From: Nocardia sp. BSTN01
GTDB lineage: Bacteria > Actinomycetota > Actinomycetes > Mycobacteriales > Mycobacteriaceae
DNA: 64,000 bases
Reading direction: 5' to 3'
NCBI RefSeq assembly: GCF_015354405.1
Contig: NZ_JADKYP010000030.1
Location: forward strand, 19,377-83,376
Position numbers and translations under genes: made by a program. The notes below the pieces were generated by a model, which was given only the letters and a program-made list of their open reading frames with translations, was not told the origin of the DNA and did not search any database. Below are positions 1 to 8,944 of this stretch, one piece after another; position 1 is the stretch's first letter; every line of letters begins with the position of its first letter.

Positions 1-676
1 CGCGGCCGATCGCGCCGCCGACGATGTCGGTCAGCGACTGCTGCGGCCAGCGGCGGCCGGGCAGACCACCACAGACGATCACGTACGACTGCGCCTGGCG
101 GATCATCTGCTGGACGCTGTGGTCGATGCGGATCAGCGTCTCGTAGACGTCGTCACCGCGGTGCTGGCGCAGCGCGGCGCTCACCACTTGGCCGACGTCG
201 GCGCCCAGACTGACCACGGAGGTGCCGAACGCGCGCACCGCGGCACTGGTCGCCTCGCGGGAGGCGTTCTCGACCTGTTCGCGGATGCTGGCCTCGGTGG
301 CGGAGATCGCCTGCTGCTTCTCGTAATCCAGCTCGTGGCTGGTGCGTTCATGGGTTTCGGCGGCCACTCGGTGCAGGTCGTCGGCGTAACGCTCGGTCAG
401 CCGCTGCAGCAGCTGGGCGAAGCGAGAACCGCCGCGGTCGATGGCGGGCAATTCGACCGTCGATTCGGCGCGGCGCACGGAGTCGGCCACCAAACCCATT
501 GTGGTGCTCGTGAAATGTTCGAGCTCGTCCTCGTGGGCGCGCAATTCCGCCTCGGCACTGCGGGCGCGGGCGCGCTGCTGCGACGCGTAATACGCGGCAT
601 ACAGAGCTCCCGCGATCGTCAGTATCAGAATTGCGGCGAGGATCCACGAAAGAGTCACGGCGGTAGCTTGATTCAT
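1..676 (-). CDS. CvnA-like histidine-kinase-type ATPase, N-terminal part (runs off the left edge)
   Basis: About 225 residues are present; the C-terminus lies outside the window. The protein opens with one membrane segment (residues about 8-28, rich in Leu, Ile and Ala), then a charged helical stretch likely to be coiled coil (residues 32-150), then a region with an Asp-His pair (RIDHSVQQ) followed by GGLPGRRWPQ. This layout matches the dimerisation region of the membrane ATP-binding proteins that head conservons (CvnA) in actinomycetes; the ATPase domain would follow. ATG at 676 is preceded by GAGGGA. Family knowledge says such proteins are followed by roadblock, DUF742 and GTPase genes, which would lie to the left. 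Assignment rests on remembered family motifs only. Confidence 0.6.
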   Translation of the reverse strand, partial: MNQATAVTLSWILAAILILTIAGALYAAYYASQQRARARSAEAELRAHEDELEHFTSTTMGLVADSVRRAESTVELPAIDRGGSRFAQLLQRLTERYADDLHRVAAETHERTSHELDYEKQQAISATEASIREQVENASREATSAAVRAFGTSVVSLGADVGQVVSAALRQHRGDDVYETLIRIDHSVQQMIRQAQSYVIVCGGLPGRRWPQQSLTDIVGGAIGR

Positions 677-939
677 CAGTTCCCTCGGTGCCGGATTTCC
701 GGCCGCTTCGTCCTTCCCTACTCGACGGCCGCGAACGACGCGGCCGGGATAACACTCAGGTCGGACGGCGGGAACGCGGCAGGCAGGATGATACTGCACC
801 TAACCTGAATGGGACCTCGAAGCGCTTACCGGACAGGCGAATTCACCATCGACCTACCGGTGGAGGATCCCGATCGGCCCCAGCACCCGACGACAGCAAA
901 GATAGCAGCAATTCCGGGTGGCAGCGACCGATTCGTTAT
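677..939. other. intergenic region upstream of the CvnA-like gene
   Basis: About 260 bases without a convincing gene. It must hold the promoter of the leftward CvnA-like gene. The only motif noticed is CCTAACCTGA near 799-808, which equals half of a DtxR/IdeR-type box; the other half is absent. Short open frames here have no recognisable content and run into the 3' end of the neighbouring kinase gene. Confidence 0.4.
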
Positions 940-2025
940 CTACGGCTCGGTAGGGAATATGTTCATCGCCGGTGTTTCGGACGCGGCGGGTTCGCCGCGC
1001 CTCGATTTCACCTCGAAAGACGCCGCGACGGCGTGCAGCGCGGTGGCGACGGCGAGGTGTAACCGCAGGTCGTCGGCTGCGTGATCATCGACGGCCCAGG
1101 CTATTTCCTCCATTGCCCGCAGAAACGCCCACCGCCACGCGCGCCCGGGGTCGACGGCGGTGGCCGTGGCCGTGGCGGTGACCATTCGTTTCGCGTGCTC
1201 GGCGGTCGGCAAGCGCTGAATCCGAATCATGATCAGGAAGCCGATATCGAATGCGGCCTCGCCGAGATACGGTTTCGGGTCGATCAGCAGCCACGGCTCC
1301 CGCTCGGCGGCAACGATATTGCCCAGGTGGGTATCGCGATTGACGACGACCAGCGGTTCCCGCGGCCGGGACAGTTCGGCGCATCGAGCCGTCGCGGCGT
1401 CCAGCAGGGTGAACGGAACGGCGTGAACCAGTTCGGATTTCGGCTGTCCGAAGCGGACCGTCCAGTCGGCGACCAGTGCGGAAACGGTGGGAATGTCCGG
1501 ATAACCGTCGGGAAGTGCGACGGGCGGGCGGCGCAGACGCCGATACAAGCGGCAGGCCAGATCGACCTTGTCCGCGTGTTCCGGCAGACCTTCCATACTG
1601 GGGAATCCGGGCTGCGCCAGCAGTGGCGTACCCGGCCGCGCCCATTCGAGCAGCAGGGCGCCGCTGCCGGGATCGTAGTCGTGCAGGCGGACCGCCCCGT
1701 CGCCGTCGTAGCAGTACAGCCCGGCCGCCTCACCCACGTTCTCCTGGTCGACCACCGGAATCTTCAGCACCGCCTCCGAATCGTCGGCGCGGCGGACGGG
1801 AGCGGCATAGGAATGGGTGCCACCGGCGAACGCGGAACCGAGCGGCGTCAGTTGCCAGCGCGCGCACAGGGTCTCGACCCGCTCGGGAAGCTCCGCGAGC
1901 CAGGTCCGGCCGCGCGCGCCGAAGAACGTTTTCACGGTCTCGACGACCTCGGGTGGGAGCGCGATCGGCGGTCCGGTCGGAGTCGGCACCGCCTCAGCCT
2001 GGCCGAGCGCGGCGGGGGAGCGCAA
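940..2025 (-). CDS. aminoglycoside/hydroxyurea antibiotic resistance kinase family protein (APH(6)-like)
   Basis: A 361-residue cytosolic small-molecule kinase of the APH_6_hur family, whose members phosphorylate streptomycin or hydroxyurea; the real substrate here is unknown. The N-lobe carries a Lys in VLKIP (about residue 89). The catalytic loop reads NRDTHLGNIV, keeping the Asp and Asn but with Asn-Arg where most members have His-Gly; the metal-binding segment is LLIDPKPYLGE. The frame opens with TTG at 2025; an internal GTG at 1989 (giving VPTPTGPP) is an equally good start. It is divergent from the DUF1707 gene with a short gap, so the two may share a promoter region. Resistance is not proven by homology alone. 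Confidence 0.75.
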   Translation of the reverse strand: MRSPAALGQAEAVPTPTGPPIALPPEVVETVKTFFGARGRTWLAELPERVETLCARWQLTPLGSAFAGGTHSYAAPVRRADDSEAVLKIPVVDQENVGEAAGLYCYDGDGAVRLHDYDPGSGALLLEWARPGTPLLAQPGFPSMEGLPEHADKVDLACRLYRRLRRPPVALPDGYPDIPTVSALVADWTVRFGQPKSELVHAVPFTLLDAATARCAELSRPREPLVVVNRDTHLGNIVAAEREPWLLIDPKPYLGEAAFDIGFLIMIRIQRLPTAEHAKRMVTATATATAVDPGRAWRWAFLRAMEEIAWAVDDHAADDLRLHLAVATALHAVAASFEVKSRRGEPAASETPAMNIFPTEP

Positions 2026-2102
2026 GCGGATTACCGCCTGCCCGTTCGGGTTCCGGGTGATGTTCCCCGGCGCGTGGTGAGGGTCGCCTCTAGGCTTGGC
2101 CC

Positions 2103-2510
2103 GTGGGAAACGAGCACGTGCGGGCCTCGGACGCGGACCGGGAGAAGATCGTCGAGCGATTGCGCTCGGCGATGAACGAGGGGCGATTGAATCTCGCCGA
2201 ATTCGACGACCGGGTCCAGCAGGTCTACGCCGCGCGCACCTACGGGGAGTTGTCGCCGGTCCTGTCGGATCTGCCCGCGGTGCGGGAGCAGCCGGGCGCC
2301 GCGCGGGCCGGTCGGGTGCCGCCCTGGGTGCTGATCATGTGGACGCCGTGGGTCTTCGTCAACATCCTGTGCGTCGTGATCTGGCTGGCCACCGGCGCCG
2401 GATACTTCTGGCCGTTCTGGGTCGAGGTGCCGTGGGGACTGGCGCTGTGCATACCGACCGTCATCGGCATCACCGTCGGCAGGAACCAGGCGCCGTGTCC
2501 GCCGGACTGA
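2103..2510 (+). CDS. DUF1707 domain two-helix membrane protein
   Basis: A 135-residue protein starting with GTG. Residues 7-60 form a DUF1707 (SHOCT-like) domain, recognisable from RASDADREKIVERL and from GRLNLAEFDDRV followed by AYAARTYGEL-type sequence. Residues 73-127 hold two hydrophobic helices separated by a short Trp/Phe-rich turn (2TM module), so the N-terminal domain should sit in the cytoplasm on a membrane hairpin. Such proteins are common in actinobacteria and have no established biochemical role. The gene ends at a strong hairpin shared with the convergent etfA gene. Confidence 0.75.
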   Translation: MGNEHVRASDADREKIVERLRSAMNEGRLNLAEFDDRVQQVYAARTYGELSPVLSDLPAVREQPGAARAGRVPPWVLIMWTPWVFVNILCVVIWLATGAGYFWPFWVEVPWGLALCIPTVIGITVGRNQAPCPPD

Positions 2511-2526
2511 ACCCCCGCGAACGCAG

Positions 2527-2572
2527 ACGGCTCGCCGAACCGATACCGCGAGGTACCGATTCGGCGAGCCGT
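2527..2572. terminator. bidirectional hairpin terminator between DUF1707 gene and etfA
   Basis: The arm at 2527-2539 (ACGGCTCGCCGAA) is a perfect inverted repeat of 2560-2572, and the 20-base loop itself contains a second pairing (TACC/GGTA). It lies between two convergent genes and can serve both. Confidence 0.75.
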
Positions 2573-2592
2573 ACTCCCTGCAGGGGTCTCGA

Positions 2593-3552
2593 TCAGCCCT
2601 TGTGGGTCTTGACCGCCTCGGTCAGCTGCGGCGCGACGTTGAACAGGTCGCCCACGATGCCGTAGTCGCTGATCTCGAAGATCGGCGCCTCTTCGTCCTT
2701 GTTGACGGCGACGATGGTCTTCGAGGTCTGCATGCCGGCGCGGTGCTGGATCGCGCCCGAGATACCCAGGGCCACATACAGCTGCGGCGACACGGTCTTA
2801 CCGGTCTGGCCGACCTGGAACTGGCCCGGGTAGTAGCCCGAGTCGACGGCGGCACGCGAGGCGCCGACCGCGGCACCCAGCGCGTCGGCCAGCGGCTCGA
2901 CGACCTTGTGGAAGTTGTCCTCGCTGCCGACGCCGCGACCACCGGAGACCACGATGGTGGCCTCGGTGAGTTCCGGACGGTCGCCACCGGCGACGGGCTC
3001 GCGGGAGGTCACCTTGGTGACGCCCTCTTCCTGAGCCGGAACCTCGACGGTCACCTTCTCGCCGGCGCCGGCCTGCGGGGCCGCCTCGATCGCGCCCGGG
3101 CGCACCGAGATCACCGGCACGTCGCCGGTGGCCTTGGCGTCCACGGTGAACGCGCCACCGAAGATCGAGTGCACGGCGGTGCCGTCGGACTTGACGTCGA
3201 TGACGTCGACCAGCAGGCCCGAGCCGATGCGGGCGGCCAGGCGACCCGACACCTCCTTGCCCTCGGCGGACGCGGCGACCAGCACGGCGGCCGGCGACGC
3301 CGACTCGACCAGACCGGCCAGCACGTCGACCTTCGGGGTGACCAGGAAGCCCTCGACGTCGTCGGACTCGGCGACGTAGATCTTCTCGGCACCGGCCGAG
3401 GTCAGCGCGTCGGCCAGCTTGTCGGCGCTACCGGGCGCACCCAGCACGACCGCGGCCGGGGTGCCCAGCGTGCGGGCGGCGGTGAGGAGTTCGGTGGTGA
3501 CCTTCTTGGGGGCACCTTCGGCGTGCTCGACGAGCACGAGTACTTCTGCCAT
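2593..3552 (-). CDS. etfA: electron transfer flavoprotein alpha subunit
   Basis: This 319-residue protein is the FAD-binding subunit of the electron transfer flavoprotein, which takes electrons from acyl-CoA dehydrogenases and passes them to ETF-quinone oxidoreductase. The N-terminal domain opens [10 protein letters not shown]. The C-terminal FAD domain has SGGRGVGS (about 203-210), [10 protein letters not shown] (about 247-256) and GISGAIQH (about 262-269). It lies 41 bases downstream of etfB and is surely co-transcribed with it. M. tuberculosis has the same order as fixB (Rv3028c) and fixA (Rv3029c). Confidence 0.96.
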   Translation of the reverse strand: MAEVLVLVEHAEGAPKKVTTELLTAARTLGTPAAVVLGAPGSADKLADALTSAGAEKIYVAESDDVEGFLVTPKVDVLAGLVESASPAAVLVAASAEGKEVSGRLAARIGSGLLVDVIDVKSDGTAVHSIFGGAFTVDAKATGDVPVISVRPGAIEAAPQAGAGEKVTVEVPAQEEGVTKVTSREPVAGGDRPELTEATIVVSGGRGVGSEDNFHKVVEPLADALGAAVGASRAAVDSGYYPGQFQVGQTGKTVSPQLYVALGISGAIQHRAGMQTSKTIVAVNKDEEAPIFEISDYGIVGDLFNVAPQLTEAVKTHKG

Positions 3553-3593
3553 GTTGCTTCTCCTGAAGTCTGTGGTGATTGCGCTCGGTGGGC

Positions 3594-4379
3594 TCAGATG
3601 ACCTTCTGGCCGATGAGGTACTGCGCGACCTGGTTGCCGCCCTCGCCCTCGTCGACGACCTTCTCGCCCGCGGTGCGCGGCGGCTTCGGGGTGACACCGG
3701 AGACTGCGGTGCCGGCATTGCCCACGCCGACGGTCGACGGGTCGATGCCCAGGTCGGCCAGGGTGAACGTCTGCACTTCCTTCTTCTTCGCGGCCATGAT
3801 GCCCTTGAAGGAGGGGAAGCGGGGCTCGTTGATCTTCTCGGTGACCGAGACGATGGCGGGCAGGTTCGCCTCGAGCTTGAACACGCCCTCGTCGGTCTCG
3901 CGCTCGCCGGAGATCTTGTCGCCGTCGACGGTCAGCTTGCGCAGGTGGGTGAGCTGCGGGATGCCCAGGTACTCGGCGATGATGGCCGGCACGGCGCCGG
4001 CGCGGCCGTCGGTGGCCTCGTTACCGGCGATGACGAGCTCGATGCCTTCGATCTGGCCCAGCGCACCGGCGAGCACCCACGCGGTCTGCACGGCGTCGGA
4101 GCCGTGGATGGCGTCGTCCTTGACGTGGATGGCCTTGTCGGCACCCATGGACAGCGCCTTGCGGATGGCCTCGGTGGCACGCTCGGGACCCATGGCGAGA
4201 ACGGTGACCTCGCCGCCCTGGGCTTCCTTGATCAGCAGAGCCTCTTCGACGGCACGCTCGTTGATCTCGTCCAGGATCGCGTCGGCGGCCTCCCGGTCGA
4301 GGGTGTAGTCACCATCGCTGAGCTTGCGCTCGGACCAGGTGTCGGGAACCTGCTTGATCAGTACGACGATGTTCGGCAT
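3594..4379 (-). CDS. etfB: electron transfer flavoprotein beta subunit
   Basis: This 261-residue protein pairs with EtfA and carries the AMP-binding and partner-recognition surface. Features seen are the opening NIVVLIKQVPDTW, the SMGADKAIHV segment, AGNEATDGRAGAVP (about 118-131) and a C-terminal region with lysines that wraps on the alpha subunit in known structures. It is the first gene of the etfBA operon. The 147 bases upstream hold the divergent start of a methyltransferase gene and a perfect 22-base palindrome (4501-4522). Confidence 0.96.
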   Translation of the reverse strand: MPNIVVLIKQVPDTWSERKLSDGDYTLDREAADAILDEINERAVEEALLIKEAQGGEVTVLAMGPERATEAIRKALSMGADKAIHVKDDAIHGSDAVQTAWVLAGALGQIEGIELVIAGNEATDGRAGAVPAIIAEYLGIPQLTHLRKLTVDGDKISGERETDEGVFKLEANLPAIVSVTEKINEPRFPSFKGIMAAKKKEVQTFTLADLGIDPSTVGVGNAGTAVSGVTPKPPRTAGEKVVDEGEGGNQVAQYLIGQKVI

Positions 4380-4500
4380 TGGTCTTCGTCGACCTCCTGT
4401 TCTGGTGGCACGTGAGGTGGGGTCGCACGATCGGGTGGCCGTACGTCCACATGAAAAGCTCCGTCACATCTAAAGCTCCGTCCGGGAGATTACCCTACAT

Positions 4501-4522
4501 TAAGTTACTCACGGGTAACTTA
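4501..4522. promoter_or_regulatory. 22-bp perfect palindrome (operator candidate) between etfBA and the methylglucose-polysaccharide operon
   Basis: TAAGTTAC (4501-4508), a 6-base spacer TCACGG, then GTAACTTA (4515-4522). Size and symmetry fit a TetR-family operator. It is 122 bases from the etfB start and 8 to 68 bases before the possible starts of the rightward operon, so it could control either or both. No T-run follows, so it is not a terminator. Confidence 0.55.
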
Positions 4523-4589
4523 GGGTGTGATGTTCTCCATGCCCGGTCCGGACGCCGGTGTGATACAGGCAACCGCTAACGTCGATCCA

Positions 4590-5405
4590 ATGAGTGAGGC
4601 TGTCGCCTCCCCGGTGAGCGGGGAGTCTGCCGGGGTGGAGTCGCTGCCACTGACCGGCGAACGGACCGTGCCGGGTATCGCGGAGGAGAACTACTGGTTC
4701 CGCCGACACGAGATCGTCTACGCGCGCCTGCTCGAACGCTGCGGCGGGGCAACGGTTCTGGAGGCGGGTTCCGGCGAGGGCTACGGCGCGAACATGATCG
4801 CCGACGTCGCCACCCGGGTGATCGGGCTGGACTACGACACCAGCGCGGTGGAACACGTTCGTGCGGCCTACCCGCGGGTCGAGATGATCCAGGGCAATCT
4901 CGCCGACCTGCCACTCGACGACGCCTCCGTCGATGTGGTGGTGAACTTCCAGGTCATCGAACATCTCTGGGATCAGGGTCAATTCCTGCGTGAATGCCTG
5001 CGGGTGCTGCGCCCCGGCGGGCAGTTGCTGATCAGCACGCCGAACCGGATCACCTTCTCGCCCGGTCGCGATACGCCGTTGAACCCCTTCCACACTCGCG
5101 AGCTGAACGCCGCCGAACTCGCGGAACTGCTGGAGCAGGCCGGATTCCGCGTCGACGTGATGGCCGGTGTCCATCACGGCCCGGCGCTGGTGGCTCTCGA
5201 CGAACAGTGGGGCGGCTCGTTCATCGACGCGCAGATCGAACGGGCGCTGGCCGGTGAGCCCTGGCCGGCCGAACTGACCGCGGCGGTGGCCGGGGTGCGC
5301 ACCGACGATTTCGAGCTGCGCCCGGCGCCCGGTTCGGCCGTCCCGGCGTGGGATCCGGAGATCGATGCCAGCCTCGATCTGGTCGCCATCGCGGTGAAGC
5401 CGTGA
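4590..5405 (+). CDS. class I SAM-dependent methyltransferase (Rv3030-like, methylglucose lipopolysaccharide)
   Basis: A 271-residue Rossmann methyltransferase: LTGERTVPG followed by ENYWFRRHEIVYARL, SAM motif I VLEAGSGEGYG (about 56-66), acidic loop GLDYDTS, and NFQVIEHLWDQ. The same blocks occur in M. tuberculosis Rv3030, which lies in the same place next to fixA and upstream of Rv3031-Rv3032; that operon serves synthesis of the 6-O-methylglucose lipopolysaccharide that binds fatty acyl chains. I use ATG 4590 because the length (271) matches the family; GTG 4527 or ATG 4530 upstream in frame would add about 20 residues. Its stop overlaps the GTG of the next gene by four bases. Confidence 0.88.
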   Translation: MSEAVASPVSGESAGVESLPLTGERTVPGIAEENYWFRRHEIVYARLLERCGGATVLEAGSGEGYGANMIADVATRVIGLDYDTSAVEHVRAAYPRVEMIQGNLADLPLDDASVDVVVNFQVIEHLWDQGQFLRECLRVLRPGGQLLISTPNRITFSPGRDTPLNPFHTRELNAAELAELLEQAGFRVDVMAGVHHGPALVALDEQWGGSFIDAQIERALAGEPWPAELTAAVAGVRTDDFELRPAPGSAVPAWDPEIDASLDLVAIAVKP

Positions 5406-6973
5406 GCGATTCGCGGGCGGTGCCGGGCCGGTTCAGCCTGGTCCTGCATTCCCATCTGCCGTGGCTGGTGCATCACGGACGCTGGCCGGTGGGTGAGGAA
5501 TGGCTGTATCAATCGTGGGCGGCGTCCTATCTGCCCGTCGCCCGGGTATTGAGAACGCTTGCCGCGGAAGGACGTTCGCATCTGCTCAGCTTCGGCATCA
5601 CGCCGGTGCTGGCCGCGCAGCTCGACGATCCGCACGCGCTGGCGGCCATGCATCACTGGCTGGGGAACTGGCAGATGCGTGCCGACGAGGCATCGATGGC
5701 CGGCAAGCGCGAACTGGGCGGCTACGAACACACACTGGCCGCGGAGGCCCTCGCCGATTTCGAACAGCGGTGGCGGCACGGCGGTTCGCCGGTATGGCGG
5801 GAACTCATCGACGCCGAGGCGATCGAACTACTGGGCGGTCCGCTGGCGCATCCGTTCCAGCCTCTGCTCGACGCACGCCTGCGTGACTTCCAGTTGCGCG
5901 AAGGTCTGGCCGATGCGCGGCATCGCTGGGGACACACCCCGGCGGGGATCTGGGCGCCGGAATGTGGCTTCACTCCGGGGATGGAACAGGGCTATGCCGC
6001 AGCGGGTGTGACGCATTTCATGGTCGATGGTCCGGCGCTGCGCGGCGACACCACCCTCGGCCGCCCCGTGTGGGACAGCGACGTGGTCGCCTTCGGACGG
6101 GATCTGCAGGTCAGCTATCGGGTGTGGTCGCCGAAATCGGGCTACCCGGGCCAGGCCCACTACCGCGACTTCCACCATTACGACCACGAGACCGGCCTCA
6201 AACCCGCGCGCGTCACCGGCAAGCAGGTCGCGGGTCCGGACAAGGCGCCCTACGATCCCGCGGCCGCCGCGGCGGCGATCGAGCGCGATGTCGCCGATTT
6301 CGTGGCGACCGTGCGCGAGCGGCTGATCACCGAATCCGAGCGGATCGGCCGGCCGGCGCTGGTGGTGGCGGCCTTCGACACCGAACTGTTCGGCCACTGG
6401 TGGCACGAGGGGCCGCAGTGGCTGGAACAGGTGTTGCGCGCCCTGCCCGAGGCCGGCGTCACCGTCGGTACCCTGGCCGACGCCCGGGCGGACGGATTCG
6501 TCGGCGCGCCGGTCGAGCTGGCCGATTCGTCGTGGGGGTCGGGAAAGGACTGGCGGGTGTGGGCCGGGGATCAGGTCCGCGACCTGGTCGATCTCAACGC
6601 CGAGATCGTGCGCGCGGCCCTGGACACGCTCGACAAGATGGCCGCGCAGTCCGACGGTCTGCGTGATCCGGTCGCCGATCAGCTGCTGCGCGAGGCGATT
6701 CTGGCGGTGTCGAGCGACTGGGCGTTCATGGTCAGCAAGGACTCCGCGGCCGGATACGCTCGCGACCGCGCGCATCAGCACGCGCACGCCGTCCGCGAGA
6801 TCGCCGCGGCGGTCACCGCGGGCCAACTCGCCAAAGCACGGCAGTTGGCGGCAGGATGGTACGCGGCCGACGGATTCTTCCCCGCTCTCGACGCGCGACG
6901 GCTCGACGCGCGAGGTACGGACATCCCCGCAGTCGGTCACCGCTCGGCGGGAGCAACAGAAGGATCGGCATGA
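5402..6973 (+). CDS. GH57 alpha-1,4-glucan branching enzyme (Rv3031-like)
   Basis: A 523-residue GH57 enzyme. Visible blocks: HSHLPWL near the N-terminus (metal/substrate His), GIWAPECGF with the expected nucleophile Glu187, and FDTELFGHWW with the expected acid/base Asp326; the C-terminal all-helical part completes the fold. Family members form alpha-1,6 branches on alpha-1,4-glucans. M. tuberculosis Rv3031 is about the same length and sits between equivalents of the two neighbouring genes. GTG at 5402 overlaps the stop of the methyltransferase (GTGA), and its own TGA overlaps the ATG of the glucosyltransferase (ATGA), so translation of the three is coupled. Confidence 0.92.
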   Translation: MSDSRAVPGRFSLVLHSHLPWLVHHGRWPVGEEWLYQSWAASYLPVARVLRTLAAEGRSHLLSFGITPVLAAQLDDPHALAAMHHWLGNWQMRADEASMAGKRELGGYEHTLAAEALADFEQRWRHGGSPVWRELIDAEAIELLGGPLAHPFQPLLDARLRDFQLREGLADARHRWGHTPAGIWAPECGFTPGMEQGYAAAGVTHFMVDGPALRGDTTLGRPVWDSDVVAFGRDLQVSYRVWSPKSGYPGQAHYRDFHHYDHETGLKPARVTGKQVAGPDKAPYDPAAAAAAIERDVADFVATVRERLITESERIGRPALVVAAFDTELFGHWWHEGPQWLEQVLRALPEAGVTVGTLADARADGFVGAPVELADSSWGSGKDWRVWAGDQVRDLVDLNAEIVRAALDTLDKMAAQSDGLRDPVADQLLREAILAVSSDWAFMVSKDSAAGYARDRAHQHAHAVREIAAAVTAGQLAKARQLAAGWYAADGFFPALDARRLDARGTDIPAVGHRSAGATEGSA

Positions 6974-8232
6974 AGATCTTGATGGTGTCGTGGGAGTACC
7001 CACCGGTGGTTGTCGGTGGGCTCGGCCGGCACGTCCATCATCTGGCCGTCGAACTGGCTGCCGCCGGTCACGAGGTCGTCGTTCTCGCGCGCCGGCCGAT
7101 GGGCACCGACGCCACGACGCATCCCACCCACACCTTCATCGAGGAACGGGTGCTGGTCGTCGCGGTCGCCGAGGATCCGCCCGCCTTCGACTTCGGCGAG
7201 GACATGCTCGCCTGGACCCTGGCCATGGGGCACGCGATGGTCCGCGCCGGTATCGCGCTGAGCAAACCGGGTATCGCCGAGGGCTGGACGCCGGATGTGG
7301 TGCACGCCCACGACTGGCTGGTCGCGCATTCGGCGATCGCCCTCGCCGAGTACTACGACGTGCCGCTCGTCTCCACCATCCACGCCACCGAGGCGGGCCG
7401 GCACAGCGGCTGGGTCTCGGGCCGGGTCAACAAGCAGGTCCATTCGGTCGAATGGTGGCTGGCTCGCGAATCCGACGCCCTCATCACCTGTTCGGCCTCG
7501 ATGCAGGACGAGGTGGACAAGCTCTACGGCCCCGAACTGGTGCCGGTGACGGTGATCCGCAACGGAATCGACGTGGGGGCGTGGACATTTCGCGATCGCG
7601 CGCCGCGGTCGGGCCCGCCGCGACTGCTGTACGTGGGCCGCCTCGAATACGAGAAGGGCGTCCAGGACGCCATCGCCGCGCTGCCGCGGATCCGGCGCGC
7701 GCATCCGGGCGCCACGCTGACCATCGCGGGTGTGGGCACGCAGTTCGAATGGTTGCGCGAGCGCGCGCGGGTCCACCGGGTGGCGCGGGCGGTGAATTTC
7801 GCCGGGCGCCTGGACCATGCGGAACTGCTGGGCTGGCTGCACGGTGCCGACGCGATCGTGCTGCCCAGTCGCTACGAGCCGTTCGGCATCGTCGCCCTGG
7901 AGGCCGCGGCGGCCGGAACGCCGCTGGTGACCTCCACCGCGGGCGGGCTCGGTGAGCTGGTGATCGACGGGGTCACCGGGGCATCCTTCGAACCGGCGGA
8001 TGTGACCGGACTGGTCGAGGCCGTGACGGCCGTGCTCGACGATCCGATCGCGGCGCAGCAGCGCGCCTACGCCGCTCACGATCGGCTGACCGCCGATTTC
8101 GCCTGGGATGTGGTGGCGGCGGAGACGATTCAGGTCTATCAGGCCGCCAAGCGCCGGGTTCGCAATCCGCTGGGCCGCCCGGTCATCACCGAACGCCCAC
8201 TGCCGGAACGGGATTCGAATAACCCGTTGTGA
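6970..8232 (+). CDS. GT4 family alpha-glucosyltransferase (Rv3032-like)
   Basis: A 420-residue GT-B glycosyltransferase that should elongate an alpha-1,4-glucan as the backbone of methylglucose lipopolysaccharide. The N-terminal domain begins MKILMVSWEYPPVVVGGLGRH with the glycine-rich donor/acceptor loop; the C-terminal domain has LLYVGRLEYEKGVQDA and the nucleotide-sugar motif RYEPFGIVALEA (Glu about 302). It is third in the coupled operon, in the order known from Rv3030-Rv3032. In mycobacteria the Rv3032 enzyme also contributes to glycogen and capsular glucan, so a dual role is possible. Confidence 0.92.
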   Translation: MKILMVSWEYPPVVVGGLGRHVHHLAVELAAAGHEVVVLARRPMGTDATTHPTHTFIEERVLVVAVAEDPPAFDFGEDMLAWTLAMGHAMVRAGIALSKPGIAEGWTPDVVHAHDWLVAHSAIALAEYYDVPLVSTIHATEAGRHSGWVSGRVNKQVHSVEWWLARESDALITCSASMQDEVDKLYGPELVPVTVIRNGIDVGAWTFRDRAPRSGPPRLLYVGRLEYEKGVQDAIAALPRIRRAHPGATLTIAGVGTQFEWLRERARVHRVARAVNFAGRLDHAELLGWLHGADAIVLPSRYEPFGIVALEAAAAGTPLVTSTAGGLGELVIDGVTGASFEPADVTGLVEAVTAVLDDPIAAQQRAYAAHDRLTADFAWDVVAAETIQVYQAAKRRVRNPLGRPVITERPLPERDSNNPL

Positions 8233-8283
8233 TCGGCCGGGTCGCGGCGGCGGCCGCCGGGCGGCGGGGGCAGAATTTTCGGT

Positions 8284-8925
8284 ATGGCTGTTCCGACGAC
8301 TCGACTGCTGGTACTGGCCGTGGTGCGGCTGCTGCAACCCGTGCACGGCTACGACGTGCGGCGTGAGCTGCTGTCCTGGCATGCCGACGAATGGGCCAAC
8401 GTCAAACCCGGCTCGGTCTACGGTGCGCTGAACACCCTCGAGCGCGACGGGCTCATCGCCGTCGAGGGTGTGGGCCAGGACGGCGCGCGACCGGAGCGGA
8501 CCACGTACCGGCTGACATCCGAAGGGGAGAAGGTACTCGCCGATCTGATCCGGGAGGGTCTGTGGTCGGCCGAGCAGCCGAAACATCCGTATCACGCCGC
8601 GGTGGCGTTGTTCCCGTTCGCGCCGCGCGGCGATGTGATCGCGGCATTGCGCAGCCGCATCCTGAAGTTCGAGGCCGATCTGGGCTACTTCGAGCGGGAG
8701 GAGCAGCGGATCCTGTCCGGCAGCGGAGATCCGACCGAAACCGAGCCGTATCACGTGGCCGACGCTGTGGCGCTGGCCGCCGCTCATACTCGCGCCGACC
8801 TGGAGTGGTCGCGAAAAACCCTGCAGCGCATCGAGAACGGTGAGCTGGATGTCTGGTCTTCGGCGCCGTACAGGATCTTCGACCAGGCGCGGGATCAGGC
8901 GGGAGCCGCCGTTGATCAAGACTGA
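8284..8925 (+). CDS. PadR-family transcriptional regulator of the downstream ABC exporter
   Basis: A 213-residue PadR protein. The winged helix (residues about 8-85) shows HGYDVRRELLSWHADEWANVKPGSVYGALNTLERDGLI, followed by the wing TTYRLTSEGE; the C-terminal half is helical and used for dimerisation. It lies 46 bases upstream of an ABC drug-exporter-type pair, a common PadR arrangement in which the regulator represses the transporter until a ligand binds. A near-perfect 20-base palindrome that starts in its stop codon and covers the -35 element of the exporter promoter is the likely operator. Confidence 0.9.
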   Translation: MAVPTTRLLVLAVVRLLQPVHGYDVRRELLSWHADEWANVKPGSVYGALNTLERDGLIAVEGVGQDGARPERTTYRLTSEGEKVLADLIREGLWSAEQPKHPYHAAVALFPFAPRGDVIAALRSRILKFEADLGYFEREEQRILSGSGDPTETEPYHVADAVALAAAHTRADLEWSRKTLQRIENGELDVWSSAPYRIFDQARDQAGAAVDQD

Positions 8926-8944
8926 ATAGTAAAGCTTGACTATT
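8925..8944. promoter_or_regulatory. PadR operator candidate overlapping the exporter promoter
   Basis: AATAGT-A-AAGCTT-G-ACTATT: an inverted repeat with one mismatched pair, centred on AAGCTT. It overlaps the TGA of the PadR gene by one base and covers the -35 hexamer at 8936-8941, so binding would block RNA polymerase. Confidence 0.6.

Noticed and set aside
799-812. CCTAACCTGA as an IdeR/DtxR iron box
   Set aside because: Only one half of the 19-base consensus is present and the neighbours have no iron-related role.
809-1084. 91-codon rightward frame with some protein-like sequence
   Set aside because: Its 3' half overlaps the APH-like gene on the other strand, there is no ribosome-binding site, and the tail becomes Arg/Ala-rich.
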